NCBI GenBank assembly: GCA_937921835.1
Contig: CAKZVG010000161.1
Coordinates: 1-8,074, forward strand
DNA: 8,074 bases
Direction: 5' to 3'
DNA from: an uncultured Bryobacteraceae bacterium
Lineage (GTDB): Bacteria; Acidobacteriota; Terriglobia; Bryobacterales; Bryobacteraceae
Position numbers and translations under genes: made by a program. Shown here one piece after another: positions 7,367-8,074 of this stretch. Each line of letters begins with the position of its first letter. The first letter of the stretch is position 1. Under the pieces are notes generated by a model. It was not told the DNA's origin. It did no database searches and saw nothing but the letters and a program-made list of their open reading frames with translations.

Positions 7367-7788
7367 GGGGGTTGTCGAATCGGCCCAGGGATTTCGCGTT
7401 GCGTCCGTGGAAACCCATCGCCGGTGCGCGCTGACGTGGGTGCGGCTCCCAGATGCGGGGCAGGGAGATTCGCAAAGCAGCAAAGCGGCCCTGGCGTGGG
7501 AGATCCCGGCCGGCTGAAAGCACCGGCCATTCCGGCTGTCGGCCGCCACCCCGATGTCGAAGGTGTCGAGCAGGAAGCGTGGATCCACGGGAGAAACGGC
7601 GAAGCATGCCAGCCACCCCGGTTCGGTCTTCACAATCCGTGACCTTCGCTCCGGGGACCTTCCCGGTTGGCGCTGGTCCCGCCAAAGAACCGTTGGGGCT
7701 CCCCGACGCGCCACCACCCGGCATCCGCCGCTCAAGCAACCGCGGCCGCGTGCGCCTGGAGGCGCGGTGCGGACCCGGCGCCGCATGC
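7367..7788. other. Divergent intergenic region without a convincing gene
   Basis: About 420 bp lie between the receptor promoter and the possible promoter of the acyl ligase. Frames are open on both strands, but their translations are Arg/Pro/Ser-rich, match no family I know, and overlap the receptor promoter or each other. A GC hairpin is present at 7508-7528 (GGCCGG, 9-nt loop, CCGGCC). I found no tRNA, no direct-repeat array and no clear riboswitch. It could be an eroded gene; one minus-strand segment at about 7540-7605 (VDPRFLLDTFDIGVAA) looks a little more protein-like than the rest. Confidence 0.45.
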
Positions 7789-7794
7789 TAAACT
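7786..7794 (+). promoter_or_regulatory. Candidate extended -10 box upstream of the acyl ligase
   Basis: TGC-TAAACT is an extended -10 pattern with the hexamer at 7789-7794. No recognisable -35 lies 16-18 bp upstream. Transcription would begin at about 7801, exactly where a GTG codon stands. Confidence 0.35.
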
Positions 7795-7800
7795 CCCACC

Positions 7801-7884
7801 GTGCGTTCTTGTGGCAATCTCGCGGGAACCGCGCGCGCGGGGGGGCTTGATCCCTGCCTGCGCCGCGCTGTGGGGCTGGCATGA
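7801..7884 (+). CDS. Possible 27-residue leader peptide (tentative)
   Basis: A GTG at 7801 opens a frame of 27 codons ending in TGA at 7882-7884. The TGA overlaps the ligase ATG as ATGA. A TAAACT box ends 6 bp before the GTG, the spacing seen for leaderless transcripts. The peptide starts MRSCGNLAGTARAG and has no recognisable domain. It could couple translation into the ligase, or be only an open stretch in GC-rich DNA. No Shine-Dalgarno sequence is present. Confidence 0.2.
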   Translation: MRSCGNLAGTARAGGLDPCLRRAVGLA

Positions 7885-8074
7885 ACCCGGCCCTTTCGGA
7901 CCGGTGCACGCTGGCGGTTTATGAGCGCGAATTCGCGGCCCGGCACACGCTCGGCGGCGTGGTGCGGGAGTGGGCCGCGGTGAAGCCCGGCGCGCCTGCC
8001 ATTGTCAACGCCAGCCGCGGCCAGACCGTGGACTGGCGGACGCTGGAGGCGGTCTCCGCCGGGCTGGCGGGGGT
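7881..8074 (+). CDS. AMP-forming acyl-CoA synthetase/ligase, N-terminal part
   Basis: Only the first 64 codons are inside the window; the frame is open at the right edge. The pattern TLGGVVREWAAVKPGAPAIV (23-42), then a short loop and VDWRTLEAVSAGLAG (50-64), is the typical N-terminal opening of the ANL adenylating superfamily. In that family a leading helix with a PDAPAL-like turn precedes a T-x-x-E-L helix. Such enzymes activate a carboxylic acid with ATP and pass it to CoA or a carrier. The ATP-binding and core motifs lie beyond the window, so a fatty acyl-CoA ligase cannot be told from an NRPS-type adenylation domain. The start is well limited: an in-frame TGA at 7848-7850 leaves ATG 7881 as the first standard start codon. 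Its ribosome site is weak (TGGGG, 7871-7875). The gene is divergent from the receptor. Confidence 0.72.
   Translation, partial: MNPALSDRCTLAVYEREFAARHTLGGVVREWAAVKPGAPAIVNASRGQTVDWRTLEAVSAGLAG

Noticed and set aside
7579..7588. Palindrome GTGGATCCAC
   Set aside because: A 10-bp palindrome is not surprising in this length and has no promoter or gene next to it.
7280..7909. A 209-codon minus-strand open frame upstream of the receptor
   Set aside because: It runs through the receptor promoter and dyad and into the ligase start, its composition is Arg/Pro/Ser-rich, and no ribosome site or family match is visible.
1..8074. CRISPR array, tRNA or rRNA gene, phage attachment site
   Set aside because: No regularly spaced direct repeats, no cloverleaf-like sequence and no rRNA core motifs were seen on either strand.

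Overview
The window is GC-rich and reads like an Acidobacteriota genome, most likely of the Bryobacter/Solibacter type. This rests mainly on an 1147-residue Oar-like TonB-dependent receptor with an N-terminal carboxypeptidase-regulatory-like domain, a family greatly expanded in that phylum. The lineage is an inference from protein style, since there is no rRNA or tRNA here.

Layout. (1) Positions 1-1522, plus strand: the 3' part of a TPR-repeat protein, followed 13 bp later by ribonuclease III (rnc). The two are probably co-transcribed. (2) 1632-2672, plus strand: a metallo-beta-lactamase-fold hydrolase with every zinc ligand present and a plausible promoter of its own. (3) 2673-3813: the gap between converging genes. 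It holds the wreck of an IS1182-family transposase on the minus strand. The wreck is recognisable over about 840 bp and carries at least three in-frame stops, several frame changes and internal deletions. (4) 3814-7257, minus strand: the intact outer-membrane receptor, with a strong Shine-Dalgarno sequence. Upstream lies a near-consensus sigma-70-type promoter (TTGACA, 17 bp, TATCGT) and a perfect 9-bp dyad beside the predicted transcription start. (5) 7367-7850: a divergent intergenic region with no convincing gene. (6) 7881 to the window edge, plus strand: the N-terminus of an AMP-forming acyl-CoA synthetase/ligase. A possible 27-codon leaderless ORF precedes it and overlaps its start codon as ATGA.

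The genes do not form one pathway. Housekeeping RNA processing, a hydrolase, a surface receptor and an acyl ligase sit next to each other. I see no convincing new defence or biosynthetic system. The most informative items are the receptor's promoter-dyad arrangement, the traceable decay of the transposase, and the possible leader ORF at the right end.
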